Below, piece after piece: positions 42,078-52,222 of a stretch of DNA of 64,000 bases. The notes under the pieces were generated by a model. It worked only from the letters and a program-made list of their open reading frames with translations. It had not been told where the DNA came from and ran no database searches. Location: positions 1-64,000 of the forward strand of contig JAWKUB010000002.1 of NCBI GenBank assembly GCA_041398745.1, read 5' to 3'. Position numbers and translations under genes: made by a program. The DNA comes from JACKHO01 sp041398745 (GTDB taxonomy: Bacteria; Planctomycetota; Planctomycetia; Planctomycetales; Planctomycetaceae). How positions within the stretch are numbered: the first letter of the stretch is position 1; each line of letters begins with the position of its first letter.

Positions 42078-44075
42078 TTATTCAATAACTCGGAACGAGA
42101 TGGCCTGAGTGGAAACAACAATCGTTTCGTTCCCCTTCTTGTGGGTTGCCGTCAGAACGACGCTGAAGGTTCCCAGTGGGGATTTGTCATTGGAATCGAA
42201 TTGCAACTCCACTTCATTCTGCCCTTTTGGAATCGGCTTCATGGCCAGGCCCACGTTGCCAGGGACGGCATTCTTGTCAGGATTTGTGGCCAAGGTAATT
42301 TGCTCGTCCACGCCTTCACCACGTTCGGCGGTGACCTTGAACGTTGGTTTACTGCCCCGCTTGATTTCTACGAGCGCTGGTTCAACACGCAGCCGCAACT
42401 TGCTTGCTGGTGCACCAGACAGACCCACAGCTCCTGTGAGCGGCTGAGGAAACGTCACCAGACTGTTCCACTGCCCTTTGAGGAAGTCGTGAACACTTGC
42501 GACGTCACTGATTTCCGTTTCGCCGACTTTGCCTGTTCCGCGGATGACAATATTTGACAGTTGACCTCCCTGAAACTCGGGAGCGGCCTCCAGAGTCAAC
42601 ACGCCAGCGTTCACGCCCGGTCCAATGGTCGTTGGTGTAGCTGTCACTCCTTGTGGAAGGTCCGTCGCCGTCAGCGCAATTTCACCACCGAAATCCACGC
42701 GGGCAACAGTGACTGAGACCGCAGCTACGTTTCCCGCGGCGAGTGAAATGGCATCGGTCCCTGCTTCGAGTGAAAACCCAGGCTGTTGCGGTTGAACGGA
42801 AATGTGATAACCAAATTCCGGCCCGCCGCGTTTCAACAAATCACGCACTTCCAAATAGTACGTCCCGTCTTCCGGGAACTTGACCGCAAGCGTCCCTTCG
42901 GCGGTACCAGCGTCGTCGACGGCCACCAACGCACTCTTATCGGCCTTCAGCATCCGCATCGACAAATCCACGGGTGCCCCAATCTCACGGGTCATACCAA
43001 TGAAGCGAAATTGCTGATCCTTCTTGCCGGCAATCACGTAGTAATCGATGTCGCCCGGTTCATCGCAGCGACCACTAATACTCGCGCCCAATGCTGCTTC
43101 ATTTGCCTGCTCAATCGCCCCATTGGGCTCACGCTCAAGAACCTGTGGGGCATCGGACGTACGCACGAACGAAAATGCATTCGCGGCACCACCAACACGA
43201 GTCGTAGCGACCCGTAACCATTCCGCACTCTCTGGAGCAGCCGTGACATGGACCGGTGCTGCAGCTGCCGCATCGAGTCCGACGAAGTCGACACGGGTTT
43301 CCTGACCTTTTGTCACCGCCGCAGGAACGGTCGATGTAATTGCCGGGAAGTCACCAATGCGCAAGCGATAAAAGTGGTTGCCGCTCCCTCGAAACTGTGC
43401 GTCTCGAACCTCGACGACATACGTGCCTGCCGCAGCAAACGAGTAGCTCAGTTGGGCATCGGAGGAGAGGCCACGTGTGTCGTCGGCATAAGCCAGCTCG
43501 CGGCCGCTTGAATCGTACAGAAAGAGGACCGGATCGAGAGCCGATCCCAGTCGTCGAGACCAGATTTCGAATGTTAGCGTGGCACCAGCCGCTACATTGA
43601 ACTTGAAGAAGTCTCGCCCCAGATTGTCGACGACACCATCAATTCCGACCGGAACAGGGACTTCCTGAGCCGAGGCCACAGATTGATTTCCCCCCGCCTC
43701 AGCAACGGTTGGCAGGTCGTCGACAAGCAGCAGTCGTAAATTGCTGACACCTTTGTCGGTTACGACTCGTAGTCCATGCACGCCAAGTGGTGCATCTGGC
43801 GGAACAGCCACGTGATACACCGTCTGACCAGCGTCCGTCCCGTTCTTTTCGATGTCCGTTGCCACGGGCGTCACGCCGGAAAACGAGGTCCAGCATTGTG
43901 TGGCACCTGCCAGATTTCCACCCACCGTACGCACGTCTACGGTCTGGCCAGGATTCACGCCGCGCGGCTGAATAAGGTTAACGGTGGGAACCTGTCCTAT
44001 TGCTGGAACTGCCAGCAAAAATGCGGTGGAGAACAGGATGCCAGTTCGAAGAGCGCGAGGCGGGCTGAGTATCAT
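42078..44075 (-). CDS. Secreted PPC-domain protein
   Basis: 665 residues with a signal peptide (GILFSTAFLLAVPAIGQ). It contains two PPC-type (bacterial pre-peptidase C-terminal) beta domains, recognisable by FFKFNVAAGATLTFEIWSRR and the later DIDYYVIAGKKDQQFRFIG, each followed by YYLEVRD-type strands. Such proteins are abundant in planctomycetes and lie outside the cytoplasm; no catalytic domain is visible. The C-terminal ~250 residues are further beta-rich segments. Confidence 0.85.
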   Translation of the reverse strand: MILSPPRALRTGILFSTAFLLAVPAIGQVPTVNLIQPRGVNPGQTVDVRTVGGNLAGATQCWTSFSGVTPVATDIEKNGTDAGQTVYHVAVPPDAPLGVHGLRVVTDKGVSNLRLLLVDDLPTVAEAGGNQSVASAQEVPVPVGIDGVVDNLGRDFFKFNVAAGATLTFEIWSRRLGSALDPVLFLYDSSGRELAYADDTRGLSSDAQLSYSFAAAGTYVVEVRDAQFRGSGNHFYRLRIGDFPAITSTVPAAVTKGQETRVDFVGLDAAAAAPVHVTAAPESAEWLRVATTRVGGAANAFSFVRTSDAPQVLEREPNGAIEQANEAALGASISGRCDEPGDIDYYVIAGKKDQQFRFIGMTREIGAPVDLSMRMLKADKSALVAVDDAGTAEGTLAVKFPEDGTYYLEVRDLLKRGGPEFGYHISVQPQQPGFSLEAGTDAISLAAGNVAAVSVTVARVDFGGEIALTATDLPQGVTATPTTIGPGVNAGVLTLEAAPEFQGGQLSNIVIRGTGKVGETEISDVASVHDFLKGQWNSLVTFPQPLTGAVGLSGAPASKLRLRVEPALVEIKRGSKPTFKVTAERGEGVDEQITLATNPDKNAVPGNVGLAMKPIPKGQNEVELQFDSNDKSPLGTFSVVLTATHKKGNETIVVSTQAISFRVIE

Positions 44076-44722
44076 GTCGAAGCAGGTGGGTAAGAGCAGG
44101 CGGGCTGCCGCGCGGAATTACCCCACGGCACTCAAGTGAGGTTAAACGCTGCTTTGAACAGATGTCAAACCGGGCAGACCTTCGACGGGCTGCAGAACGG
44201 TAAAGACTCTATGCCTTCAGGGTGCAGACGATGAGAAAGCTCCACACCAGCAGTGACGCCCACACCAAATCGCGGCGATGGTTGCGACGCGTCCAAGCCC
44301 CCTGCAAGAGGGTAACTGCCTGCCGGGCATGTGAGACGACAAACTCGAATTCTTCGCATAACACCGGAATCACCTGTCACATTTCATTCCTTGGGCCGAG
44401 CCCCATCGTAGGAGTTGCTGTCAACAACTAAAGCCATTCCGTGCCCGTGTCGATCAGATTTGGCAATGCGTCGCCGGTCATTCCAGTTTTCCTATGTCGT
44501 GAACTCACGGCAAGCTGCCGCATTTTGACGGCTGTTCCGAGTCAAACTTCGAACGGCGCGGGACCGAATTTGGTCCGTCAGAGTAACCGACATCTACCCA
44601 ATCGCTACCATTCATCCGAAATCACTGGGCAAAGCAGGAAACTGTTTGCAGATCGAGTCTTACAGAGGGTAGGCTATCATTGAATATCTCTGGTCCCCAA
44701 TTCCAAGCACGCCTTGTCCCCT
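44076..44722. other. Long intergenic region
   Basis: About 650 bases between divergent genes. Short frames (e.g. 44222-44431, 44441-44683) lack a ribosome binding site or protein-like composition. No RNA gene or repeat was recognised. It should contain the promoters of both flanking genes. Confidence 0.5.
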
Positions 44723-45592
44723 ATGAGTCGCGGACATTTTCGCCTGGCCCAGCACTCCGCCCGACGTCGGCGTGTTGTTTCGCTGCTTGCGTCAGCAATG
44801 CCGCATCCCGCAATCGAGGAATGCACGGAGCCAGCTGAAGTCGGGTCAGAGGAACCGGTCCCCCCAGTTCGCGTGGACGACGTTGCATTGCGAATGAGTC
44901 AGCGGGAGTCCGCCCCGCCTGCTCCTGCCAGAGCACTTCATGTGGTTCCGTACAATCCCAGCTTTCTGGGTAAGGCCGGGACACTGACCTGGGTGTTTGC
45001 TGGCGATTCATTACTCGCTGGCCACGCCAGTGATGACGAAATGAATCCCCTCGTGTCGGGATTGGCTGACACAATTCGTTCATGGCCCGGACGTCAGCAG
45101 GACCGAATGATCGACGTGCTCGAAGAGAGTGCCTCGGTGTTCGACCTTATCCAGGCATGGGAAGGCCGCGTCGTTAGTCATTATCCCGACGTGGTGGTCC
45201 TGTTCTTTGGACATAGCGACCCTGCATCTGGGATGAAAGGTTTCGACCGTTTCGAAGCCGCAATCGAAGGGATTCTGAAATTCTGCAACAACCTGGGCAT
45301 TGCAGCCATAGTCAATACGCCTCCCTGTATTCCCGAACGGGATGAAAGCCGCCTTGCTGATCGATTGATTTATCTCGAAGCGTTGCGAGCCGCCGCGAAA
45401 ACTTACGACGCCATCCTGGTCGACCACTGGGAAGAGTGGGAATGGGTCGCCGTGGAAGTCGGTGGAACAGAATCCTGGTACGCCGAAGATGGTCGTTATC
45501 CCGGCCCGGTCGGCTTCCAAAGAATGGAACGGCTGTTCGCCCAAACCTTGGGAAGCGCTGCAACTGCGGTTGGAAACGGCGCTGTACGATGA
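44723..45592 (+). CDS. SGNH/GDSL-hydrolase-like protein
   Basis: About 289 residues from the ATG at 44723 (TTG at 44714 possible). After a ~90-residue disordered leader, an SGNH core appears: block I VFAGDSLLAGH, block III VVLFFGHSDPASG, and a final WYAEDGRYPGPVGFQRM. The last block normally has the catalytic His (DxxHP), here Tyr, so hydrolase activity is doubtful. The gene overlaps a DUF5989 gene by four bases, a pairing commonly seen with SGNH and carbamoyltransferase genes. Confidence 0.8.
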   Translation: MSRGHFRLAQHSARRRRVVSLLASAMPHPAIEECTEPAEVGSEEPVPPVRVDDVALRMSQRESAPPAPARALHVVPYNPSFLGKAGTLTWVFAGDSLLAGHASDDEMNPLVSGLADTIRSWPGRQQDRMIDVLEESASVFDLIQAWEGRVVSHYPDVVVLFFGHSDPASGMKGFDRFEAAIEGILKFCNNLGIAAIVNTPPCIPERDESRLADRLIYLEALRAAAKTYDAILVDHWEEWEWVAVEVGGTESWYAEDGRYPGPVGFQRMERLFAQTLGSAATAVGNGAVR

Positions 45593-45804
45593 CGGAGCAA
45601 CAACCACACCACATCGAGACAAATGATTTCTCGTCAGGCCAGTCGAAGCCGGAACTGTCGTTCTTCGCCGAGTTCCTCCTGTTCCTGCGAGACAACAAAA
45701 AATGGTGGCTGGTCCCCATTCTAGTCATCCTGGGTGGCCTGAGCGCTCTCGTCGTGTGGACTACAGTGACTGGCGCCGCGCCGTTTATTTACTCCTTATT
45801 CTAA
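45589..45804 (+). CDS. DUF5989 small membrane protein
   Basis: A 71-residue protein starting at the ATG at 45589 that overlaps the SGNH stop. It has the hallmark FLLFLRDNKKWWLVPILVIL then a single membrane helix and APFIYSLF at the end, as in DUF5989 proteins. Function is unknown; context links it to SGNH-type enzymes. Confidence 0.85.
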   Translation: MTEQQPHHIETNDFSSGQSKPELSFFAEFLLFLRDNKKWWLVPILVILGGLSALVVWTTVTGAAPFIYSLF

Positions 45805-46161
45805 TGACTAATGAAAGAAGGCTGATCGTGAAAGGGGGGCGTTGGACTTCGGGGCTCCGTGTTCGAATCTCACCACATACGTCCTGGCCGGAGGGTGGAG
45901 TCGGTACGGTACAGCCATTTCCACAAGTTGTCTCATAATTGGCAAATGTCGAAGGCAATTGTTCGCGCAGCCTCTGCGGTGTGAAACGCCAGATAACTTT
46001 CGTTTGGATTGTGTTTGATGAACCGTTGCTGGACGCCGAAGGTGATGGCCCGTACCCAGAAGGCGAAGTTGACGCCGATCAGCTCACTGTGATTACGTAA
46101 TCGCCACCAAGAAAATTGATCGTGCAAAACATGTGCTCCAGTTCCAAAACCTCATCGTACC
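45805..46161. other. Gap with a doubtful short frame
   Basis: About 357 bases. A minus-strand frame at 45933-46127 (64 codons, TTG start) has protein-like composition (WWRLRNHSELIGVNFAFWV) but no start signal and may be a remnant. A patch near 45860-45895 looks a little like a tRNA T-arm but does not pair. Confidence 0.4.
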
Positions 46162-46530
46162 ATGAACATTCCTCAGTCGCTCCGGTCGTACTTTGCGGAC
46201 GCCACCTTGCGGGTGCTTTCCTACGACTCCGAAACCAGTGACCTTTGCATCCACGTTGAGAAAGACGTGGGGCCGGAATTTGGAATTATTCGATTTTCAG
46301 GGGTGTCATTCCTGTCGATCTCGGTCTTCTTCACTGGCGATGGCATTGATTCGATTGCGGTCAGAGACGCCGATGGTTCATTCTGGAGTCACTCGTCGTG
46401 TATTCCGGATTCCGTGGAAGATGCGCAGGCGATCTATCGAATCTACGATCAGGACGGACTCACCCATTTTGTCGTGGCCGATTCTATTGAGTATGAAATC
46501 GAAACCGTCTCCGAGGGGCAGCCCTCGTGA
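46162..46530 (+). CDS. Hypothetical protein, DUF1559 partner
   Basis: 122 residues, strand-rich, acidic, no signal peptide. The frame overlaps the next gene by four bases (GTGA). It contains GPEFGIIRFSGVSFLSISVF and FVVADSIEYEIETVS. I do not recognise the family. Confidence 0.7.
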   Translation: MNIPQSLRSYFADATLRVLSYDSETSDLCIHVEKDVGPEFGIIRFSGVSFLSISVFFTGDGIDSIAVRDADGSFWSHSSCIPDSVEDAQAIYRIYDQDGLTHFVVADSIEYEIETVSEGQPS

Positions 46531-47192
46531 AACTAAAGCCGCGAATTACGCTGAAGATGTTCGGATGTCTGGTGGTATTGGTACTGCTCGTCATCCCGGG
46601 CATCGTGTCAATGTTCAGAACGTGTAGCGACACCCTGACACTCGTTGGCGCTCAGAATGGACTGAAAAATGTTGGTTTGGCTCTTCACCAATACCATGAC
46701 GCGCACGGATGTTTCCCTCCAGCGGTCACATATGACGAGAGTGGCGAGCCGAAGCATTCCTGGCGATCGCTGGACAAGCGGAGTTTCACTTCGACGCCTG
46801 AAACCGACTCGTATGAAATGTCGCAGCCGTGGGACAGCCCTCACAACCTTGCCCTCAACGCGAAGCTCGAGTTCATGCCGTTGGCGGTTGTTGGACCACA
46901 TGCCGCGTGGTCACCAAGCGGTACGCGATCTCGCAAGGATTTCACTGACGGGACCTCATATTCGGTTGTCGCGATTGCTCCACGTAACAGTGGCGTCGGT
47001 CGACGTGAACCGCGTGATGCCGTGTTTGACGATGGTGAATTGACGCTGGATGGCGAGCCGCTCGATATATCCCAAGACCTGTTTCTTCTCTTTGCTGATG
47101 GCTCCCTGCGATACTACCGCGGCGGAATTTCACAAGAGACTCTGTTCCCGCTGCTCACGATTGATGGTGGTGAGGAGGTCGAGCCATATTAG
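46527..47192 (+). CDS. DUF1559-type pseudopilin-like protein
   Basis: 221 residues with GTG start. An N-terminal membrane helix (MFGCLVVLVLLVIPGIVSMF) is followed by the DUF1559 signature NGLKNVGLALHQYHDAHGCFPPA. It also has a TDGTSYSVVAI segment and a C-terminal LFADGSLRYYRGGIS. DUF1559 proteins are a planctomycete-expanded, pilin-like family; here the classical prepilin cleavage motif is not obvious. Coupled to the preceding hypothetical gene. Confidence 0.85.
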   Translation: MKLKPRITLKMFGCLVVLVLLVIPGIVSMFRTCSDTLTLVGAQNGLKNVGLALHQYHDAHGCFPPAVTYDESGEPKHSWRSLDKRSFTSTPETDSYEMSQPWDSPHNLALNAKLEFMPLAVVGPHAAWSPSGTRSRKDFTDGTSYSVVAIAPRNSGVGRREPRDAVFDDGELTLDGEPLDISQDLFLLFADGSLRYYRGGISQETLFPLLTIDGGEEVEPY

Positions 47193-47300
47193 GTACCGTA
47201 ACTCCCACTGGTCATCGGCGGTTGCTATCTTTCAAGAACGCGACCTAACACGTTGCACGCGTGCAACCACACCGCTTAGGACCAAATTGGTCGGACATTC

Positions 47301-47864
47301 ATGCAGCCACCTTACAACTGTGATTCACTGGTTCAACAGATCATCGACGGACTCCAGCCGAAATTCCTTTGCTTCTGGGGGCATAGTGGACAGGCCGGCA
47401 GTGTCGGCAAGGAGTGCTTGAGCCAATGGTATCCCGCAACATTTGAAATTGCGGGCACCTCCTACGACACCGCAGAACATTACATGATGGCAGCAAAAGC
47501 GCGGCTATTCGATGACAATGAAGCGGCCACGAAAATTCTGGCGGCAAAACACCCTGGCGAAGCAAAGAAACTCGGGCGCGAAGTTCGAGGATTCAAGGAT
47601 GATGTGTGGAACGACCAACGATTCCGGATCGTGGTCGAGGCAAGTCTCGCCAAATTTGAACAGAACGTGGAATTGGGGGAATTCCTCATGAAGACTGGTG
47701 ACCGAGTCTTGGTGGAGGCGAGCCCCCAAGACCGCATTTGGGGCATCGGACTTGCTCAGTCGTCGACCGACTCAGAGCGTCCAGAAAACTGGCGGGGATT
47801 GAATCTACTGGGGTTCGCACTAATGGTCGCGCGGGACGAACTGAGAGCAAGGCAATCACCATAG
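47301..47864 (+). CDS. NADAR/YbiA-family N-glycosidase-like protein
   Basis: 187 residues. It has the family pattern FLCFWGHS, LSQWYPATFEIAG, YDTAEHYMMAAKARLF, KILAAKHPGEAKKLGR and IWGIGL. YbiA/NADAR enzymes remove damaged riboflavin intermediates or hydrolyse ADP-ribose-type N-glycosidic bonds, and some act in phage-defence pathways; which applies is not known. Single cytoplasmic domain of usual length. Confidence 0.88.
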   Translation: MQPPYNCDSLVQQIIDGLQPKFLCFWGHSGQAGSVGKECLSQWYPATFEIAGTSYDTAEHYMMAAKARLFDDNEAATKILAAKHPGEAKKLGREVRGFKDDVWNDQRFRIVVEASLAKFEQNVELGEFLMKTGDRVLVEASPQDRIWGIGLAQSSTDSERPENWRGLNLLGFALMVARDELRARQSP

Positions 47865-48056
47865 ACGCCGCTGGTCGTCAACATCCATGAATCGGCTTGT
47901 TTCGCGTTCACTCCCTAAGCGGGCCCGCACTGAACCTTTCAGTGGGCAGCGAAAGTAGACACGTCGAGATATCTCCAAGCTCGTGCACGCGAATTGGAAT
48001 TGGCGTATCATCTGAGGCGATATTTCTTGAAATCCATTACTCAGGAGACTCCCACG

Positions 48057-49535
48057 ATGGCGCAGAATGAATTCACGCGACGGCAGTTCATGAAAACGAC
48101 CGGGGCCAGTGTGACGGTCGGTGCGGGGGCCACCTTGCTTGCAGCTTCGGCGCAGGCTGCGGGATCGAATGACCGACTGCGGATTGGAGTCATTGGGCCC
48201 GGTCGTCGCGGATTTGGAACGCACGTCAAAACTTTGGCTGGCCTGCGCAAACTTGGTCGCAAGATTGACATGGTCGGGGTGTGCGATGTCTACACCGTAC
48301 ACCGCGATCAGGCGGTGCATTACATCAAGTCAGAGACGGGTGTCGCACCGGAGACATTCGCTGATTATCGAGACATGCTTGCGCGAGACGACATCGACGC
48401 GGTGTGTATTGCCACGCCCGACCACTGGCACGCAAGGATGACCATCGACGCATTGGCGGCGGGGAAGCACGTCTATTGCGAAAAGCCGATGACGCACACC
48501 GTCGAAGAGACGCAACAGGTTGTGTCGGCGTGGAAGGAGAGTGGTCGCGTCATGCAGGTGGGTGTGCAGTCAACGAGTCTGCCCGTCTGGGACATGGCAC
48601 GCGAAATGATAAACGACGGCAAGCTCGGCAAGGTCGTGCAGTTTCAGACGGAATGTGCTCGCAATGGCAAGTACGGAATGTCACGGCACAATGTCATTAC
48701 AAAGGAAATGACGCCCAAGACCATCGACTTCAAAAAGTTTTTGGGGGTCGATGAAGGACTCGCTCCAGACATGCCCTTTGACCGCGCGACTTATGGTCAG
48801 TGGCGTTGCTACTGGCCGTTTGGCTACGGGATGTACTCGGACTTGTACGTGCACCGAGTCACTGGCATGATGAAAGCCACTGGCCTGCGGTTGCCCGGAC
48901 GCGTCGTGGCAGGCGGCGGGATTTTTCTGGAATATGATGGACGCCAGGTCGCTGATGTTGCTTCCATTATTGCCGACTTCCATGAAGGAGTGCAGGGACT
49001 GGTCAGTAGCACTATGGTGTCGGAAGAGCTGAAACTCGAACACCTCATCCGAGGTCACCATGGCCTGTTCCGCATCGACAAGTCATGTTCAGCGAACACC
49101 GGGAAAGGCTTCTTCGACTTCATCCCTGAACGACCACAGGTGACGTTGAACAATCAGCTTAAGGCAGAAACTTTTGAATCTGAAACAGAACTTGATATCA
49201 ACTCCATGCATTTCGACAACTGGCTGAATGCCATTGCGGCGGGCAAACCCGCCATGGTGAACAATGACCCCGAACTCGGCGCCGCAGCCGTTACCATGGT
49301 GAACCTCGCTGTCCGCAGCTACCGCGAAGGGAAAGTGTTCCACATCAGCAAAGAGGGCACCATCAGTGACGGCGACAGCAGTTGGGCCGACCGCTGGGAG
49401 CAAATGTCTCGCGAACAGTCAAAACCAAACCATGTTGCTGGCTGGCGTGCAGGAGACACTGGCAGCGTCATGTACCCACCCGATTACCAGAAACTGGCCG
49501 GTCCCTGGATCGACGGAAAACCGCCGGAGGCATAG
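48057..49535 (+). CDS. Gfo/Idh/MocA-family oxidoreductase, Tat-exported
   Basis: 492 residues from the ATG at 48057, preceded by AGGAG. The N-terminus is a Tat signal: FTRRQFMKTTGASV then Ala-rich AGATLLAASAQA. The Rossmann NAD(P)-binding part has RIGVIGPGRRG, and VCIATPDHWHARMTIDALAAGK then VYCEKPMTHT is the EKP motif with the catalytic Lys. Planctomycetes export many such enzymes, probably for sugar modification; the substrate is unknown. Confidence 0.93.
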   Translation: MAQNEFTRRQFMKTTGASVTVGAGATLLAASAQAAGSNDRLRIGVIGPGRRGFGTHVKTLAGLRKLGRKIDMVGVCDVYTVHRDQAVHYIKSETGVAPETFADYRDMLARDDIDAVCIATPDHWHARMTIDALAAGKHVYCEKPMTHTVEETQQVVSAWKESGRVMQVGVQSTSLPVWDMAREMINDGKLGKVVQFQTECARNGKYGMSRHNVITKEMTPKTIDFKKFLGVDEGLAPDMPFDRATYGQWRCYWPFGYGMYSDLYVHRVTGMMKATGLRLPGRVVAGGGIFLEYDGRQVADVASIIADFHEGVQGLVSSTMVSEELKLEHLIRGHHGLFRIDKSCSANTGKGFFDFIPERPQVTLNNQLKAETFESETELDINSMHFDNWLNAIAAGKPAMVNNDPELGAAAVTMVNLAVRSYREGKVFHISKEGTISDGDSSWADRWEQMSREQSKPNHVAGWRAGDTGSVMYPPDYQKLAGPWIDGKPPEA

Positions 49536-49626
49536 CGAATGGAACTTACCGAGCCCTTTGGTTGTGCGATTTGCATGCAACTATTGATAATGAAATCAAC
49601 TCCCGCCGGAGTTCTCCTGAATACGA

Positions 49627-52173
49627 ATGAGACATTCCATGACCCGTAACCCCGTCCAGTCGAAAGTTAGTCACGGAGTGCCCCCGCATAAATACCTGCA
49701 CGACGCGCCAACGAGCGCGTCCATCACAATTCACTCGCTGGCGCTTCGTGCTGGTATGTGGGGAGTCATCCTTGCATTTGCATGTGGGTTGTCATCCCTT
49801 TCTGCGGCGGAGCCGTTTGAGGGATTTCTTACGAAGCACTGTGTGCGGTGTCATGGTCCCGACAAGATGGAGCGGGACTTGTGGATTGATCAACTGTCTC
49901 GGGATTTCAAGTCTGGAGGGGATGTCCACCTATGGGGCGAAATCATGGAACGGATCAATTCCGGAGAAATGCCGCCCAAAGATGAACCACAACCAACCGA
50001 GGACGAAATTGCAACGGTTGTCGGTCAACTCAACACGCGACTTCGTGAAGGACGCGCGGCACGTATGGCGGCGCGGCCACCCGTCGCACATTACCGCCTC
50101 AGTCGCAAAGAGTATCAGAACACGGTCTACGATTTGCTGGGCGTGCGGTACGATCCCACCAAGCCCGGTGAACTCAACGCCGACACCTTGTGGCAAGGAT
50201 ACGAACGCATCGGCTCGCAGTTGTCCCTTTCTCCCTCGCATGTTGAGCGTTACTACCAGGCGGCAGAAACTGTGCTGGTACGGGCTTTTCCGCCAACTCC
50301 GGTCGAGGCGCGAAAGGTCCGAATGACCGCCGCCGACCTTCGATACAACGGTGGCAAGGAGCAGCAGGCTTACCTCGATCGATTTGGAATCAAACGCCCG
50401 TTGAGGGCGTTATTGTTCCCAGGCAGGACACATCCTGCATTCCGACCAAATTGGTTTGGTACCGAGGGCCAGGGAGCCAGCGGTCTATACCGTGCGAGAA
50501 TGCAGGTCAGCGGTATTCGCCCTCCCGGAGGACAAATCGCTCATCTGCGAATTGGAAAGCAACTCACCGAAGAGGCCAACGAAGGACTCGTTGAGCTGGA
50601 CATCATGGGCACCGAGGATGAACCGGAAATTGTCGAATTCGAAGTGTTCCTCGAAATGCCCACCAGTCTCGATTTCAATGTCATTACCACCGACATTATC
50701 GATCGACAAAAAGGCGCCCATTACCGCAACGCCCTCACCAAATCTCTGCATATCTTCACTCACAGCAGCGAGACGCACCTTCTGAATCCGACAGCTCCGA
50801 AAATGTTCGACGATAACGGCAATGGAGTGTTTTCGTCGGTGTTGCTGGACTGGATCGAATGGGAAGGCCCCATTGAAACCGAACCCGAACGGGCCGTACG
50901 GAGCGGACTACTTCCCACTGACGAGGCAACAACTGATGATGTTGCCGCCCATCTTCAACGATTTGCAGAACGGGCCTGGCGTCGTCCTGTCGATCGTTCG
51001 GAACTGAGCCATTACCTGCACGCTTACGAGAATGAACTCGCAGCGGGTGAGAAGGTTGTCGACGCCTATCAGGTCGCGCTGCTTGGAGTGCTCACTTCAC
51101 GAAATTTCACCTACCTTGTCGAAGGCGACGCACAGCCACGCAATCGACTCAATGACTACGAGCTCGCTTCGCGGCTCTCGTATTTCCTCTGGAGTTCGAT
51201 GCCCGATCAACATCTACTCAACGCCGCCCGGGACGGACGAATGACGAGTGACGGGCTGACCTCTGAAGTCGACCGTATGCTCAGTGATGAAAAGGCCTGT
51301 CGCTTCATTGACGACTTTCCACGTCAGTGGCTGCAACTGCATCGACTTGGCATGTTCCCACCCGATGCGAAGCTGTATCCGAATTATGACGTCTGGCTCG
51401 AAGCGAGCATGCACGAGGAGGTCGTGCACTATTTTCGTCACGTGTACGAGAAGAATTTGTCCATAGACCAGTTCCTCACATCGAACTGGACCGTGGCGAA
51501 CCCCCGTCTCTGCGATTTCTATGGACTCCCAGAGCCAGCGACGAGTGGATTCCAACAAATTGCACTGGGGCCCGAGAATCATCGTGGTGGCTTGCTGACC
51601 ATGGGAGCCATTCTCAGTTTGACATCCGATGGAACGCGGCATCGTCCCGTTCATCGTGGCGTGTGGGTGAGTGAATCGATTTTTGGGAAGACGCCTCCCC
51701 CGCCTCCCGCGAATGTTGACCCCATCGAACCGAATCCGCCGGACAGCCCGAAAGCCACCATCCGGCAGAAAATCGAAGCGCATGCGCAGAATGCAAATTG
51801 TGCGGCGTGTCACCGCACCATTGATCCACTGGGATTGGCGTTTGATCAGTTTGATGCCATTGGACAGTGGCGCACGCATGAACGAGTCCAGAGCGGAACC
51901 GGCGCCGACCCTCCTGTTGATCCAAGCGGCCTCTTACCTGATGGCCGCAAGTTTCGGGACGCGGAAGAGTTCAAGCAACTGCTGCTCGAAGACCACGACG
52001 AGTTTCTACAGGCGTTCGTTGAACAACTTTGCACCTACGCCTTGCGACGTGTCCTCACAGTGGACGACCGGGAAGACATCAAGGCAATTGTGGAAGAGGC
52101 GAAGCAGAAAGACTATCGCCTGAAAGATGTCGTGCGTTCTGTCGCACTTTCCGATCTAATAAAGAAACGCTGA
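49627..52173 (+). CDS. Planctomycete-type cytochrome c protein (DUF1592/1588/1585 architecture)
   Basis: 848 residues. The start may instead be the ATG at 49756, since the first ~43 codons are REP-derived. A hydrophobic segment (WGVILAFACGLSSLSAAEP) precedes a heme motif CVRCHG. The body contains YRLSRKEYQNTVYDLLGV, YELASRLSYFLWSSMPD, HRGVWVSESIFGKTPPPPP and a second Cys-x2-Cys-His (CAACHRTIDPLG), the usual order of DUF1587, 1595, 1592, 1588 and 1585. These exported multidomain proteins are paired with DUF1552 proteins, as here, 49 bases downstream. Function unknown; electron transfer or carbohydrate degradation is proposed for the family. Confidence 0.9.
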   Translation: MRHSMTRNPVQSKVSHGVPPHKYLHDAPTSASITIHSLALRAGMWGVILAFACGLSSLSAAEPFEGFLTKHCVRCHGPDKMERDLWIDQLSRDFKSGGDVHLWGEIMERINSGEMPPKDEPQPTEDEIATVVGQLNTRLREGRAARMAARPPVAHYRLSRKEYQNTVYDLLGVRYDPTKPGELNADTLWQGYERIGSQLSLSPSHVERYYQAAETVLVRAFPPTPVEARKVRMTAADLRYNGGKEQQAYLDRFGIKRPLRALLFPGRTHPAFRPNWFGTEGQGASGLYRARMQVSGIRPPGGQIAHLRIGKQLTEEANEGLVELDIMGTEDEPEIVEFEVFLEMPTSLDFNVITTDIIDRQKGAHYRNALTKSLHIFTHSSETHLLNPTAPKMFDDNGNGVFSSVLLDWIEWEGPIETEPERAVRSGLLPTDEATTDDVAAHLQRFAERAWRRPVDRSELSHYLHAYENELAAGEKVVDAYQVALLGVLTSRNFTYLVEGDAQPRNRLNDYELASRLSYFLWSSMPDQHLLNAARDGRMTSDGLTSEVDRMLSDEKACRFIDDFPRQWLQLHRLGMFPPDAKLYPNYDVWLEASMHEEVVHYFRHVYEKNLSIDQFLTSNWTVANPRLCDFYGLPEPATSGFQQIALGPENHRGGLLTMGAILSLTSDGTRHRPVHRGVWVSESIFGKTPPPPPANVDPIEPNPPDSPKATIRQKIEAHAQNANCAACHRTIDPLGLAFDQFDAIGQWRTHERVQSGTGADPPVDPSGLLPDGRKFRDAEEFKQLLLEDHDEFLQAFVEQLCTYALRRVLTVDDREDIKAIVEEAKQKDYRLKDVVRSVALSDLIKKR
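49692..49757. repeat. REP-like inverted repeat (copy A) in the DUF1592 gene
   Basis: Two arms of ~27 bases, ATACCTGCACGACGCGCCAA at 49692 and its imperfect complement ending GCGCTTCGTGCTGGTAT at 49757, separated by ~13 bases. The same arm recurs around 53.6 kb. Confidence 0.85.
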
Positions 52174-52222
52174 ATTCTTCAAGGATTCCCAGCGCGCAGC
52201 GCACATCAAAGAAAGAGCAATC

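Noticed and set aside
44222..44683. Two short plus-strand frames in the 44 kb intergenic gap
   Set aside because: No ribosome binding site, no domain and unnatural residue composition.
45856..45900. TTCGAATC within GTGTTCGAATCTCACCA resembles a tRNA T-arm
   Set aside because: The flanking bases do not pair as a T stem and no acceptor or anticodon stem is found.
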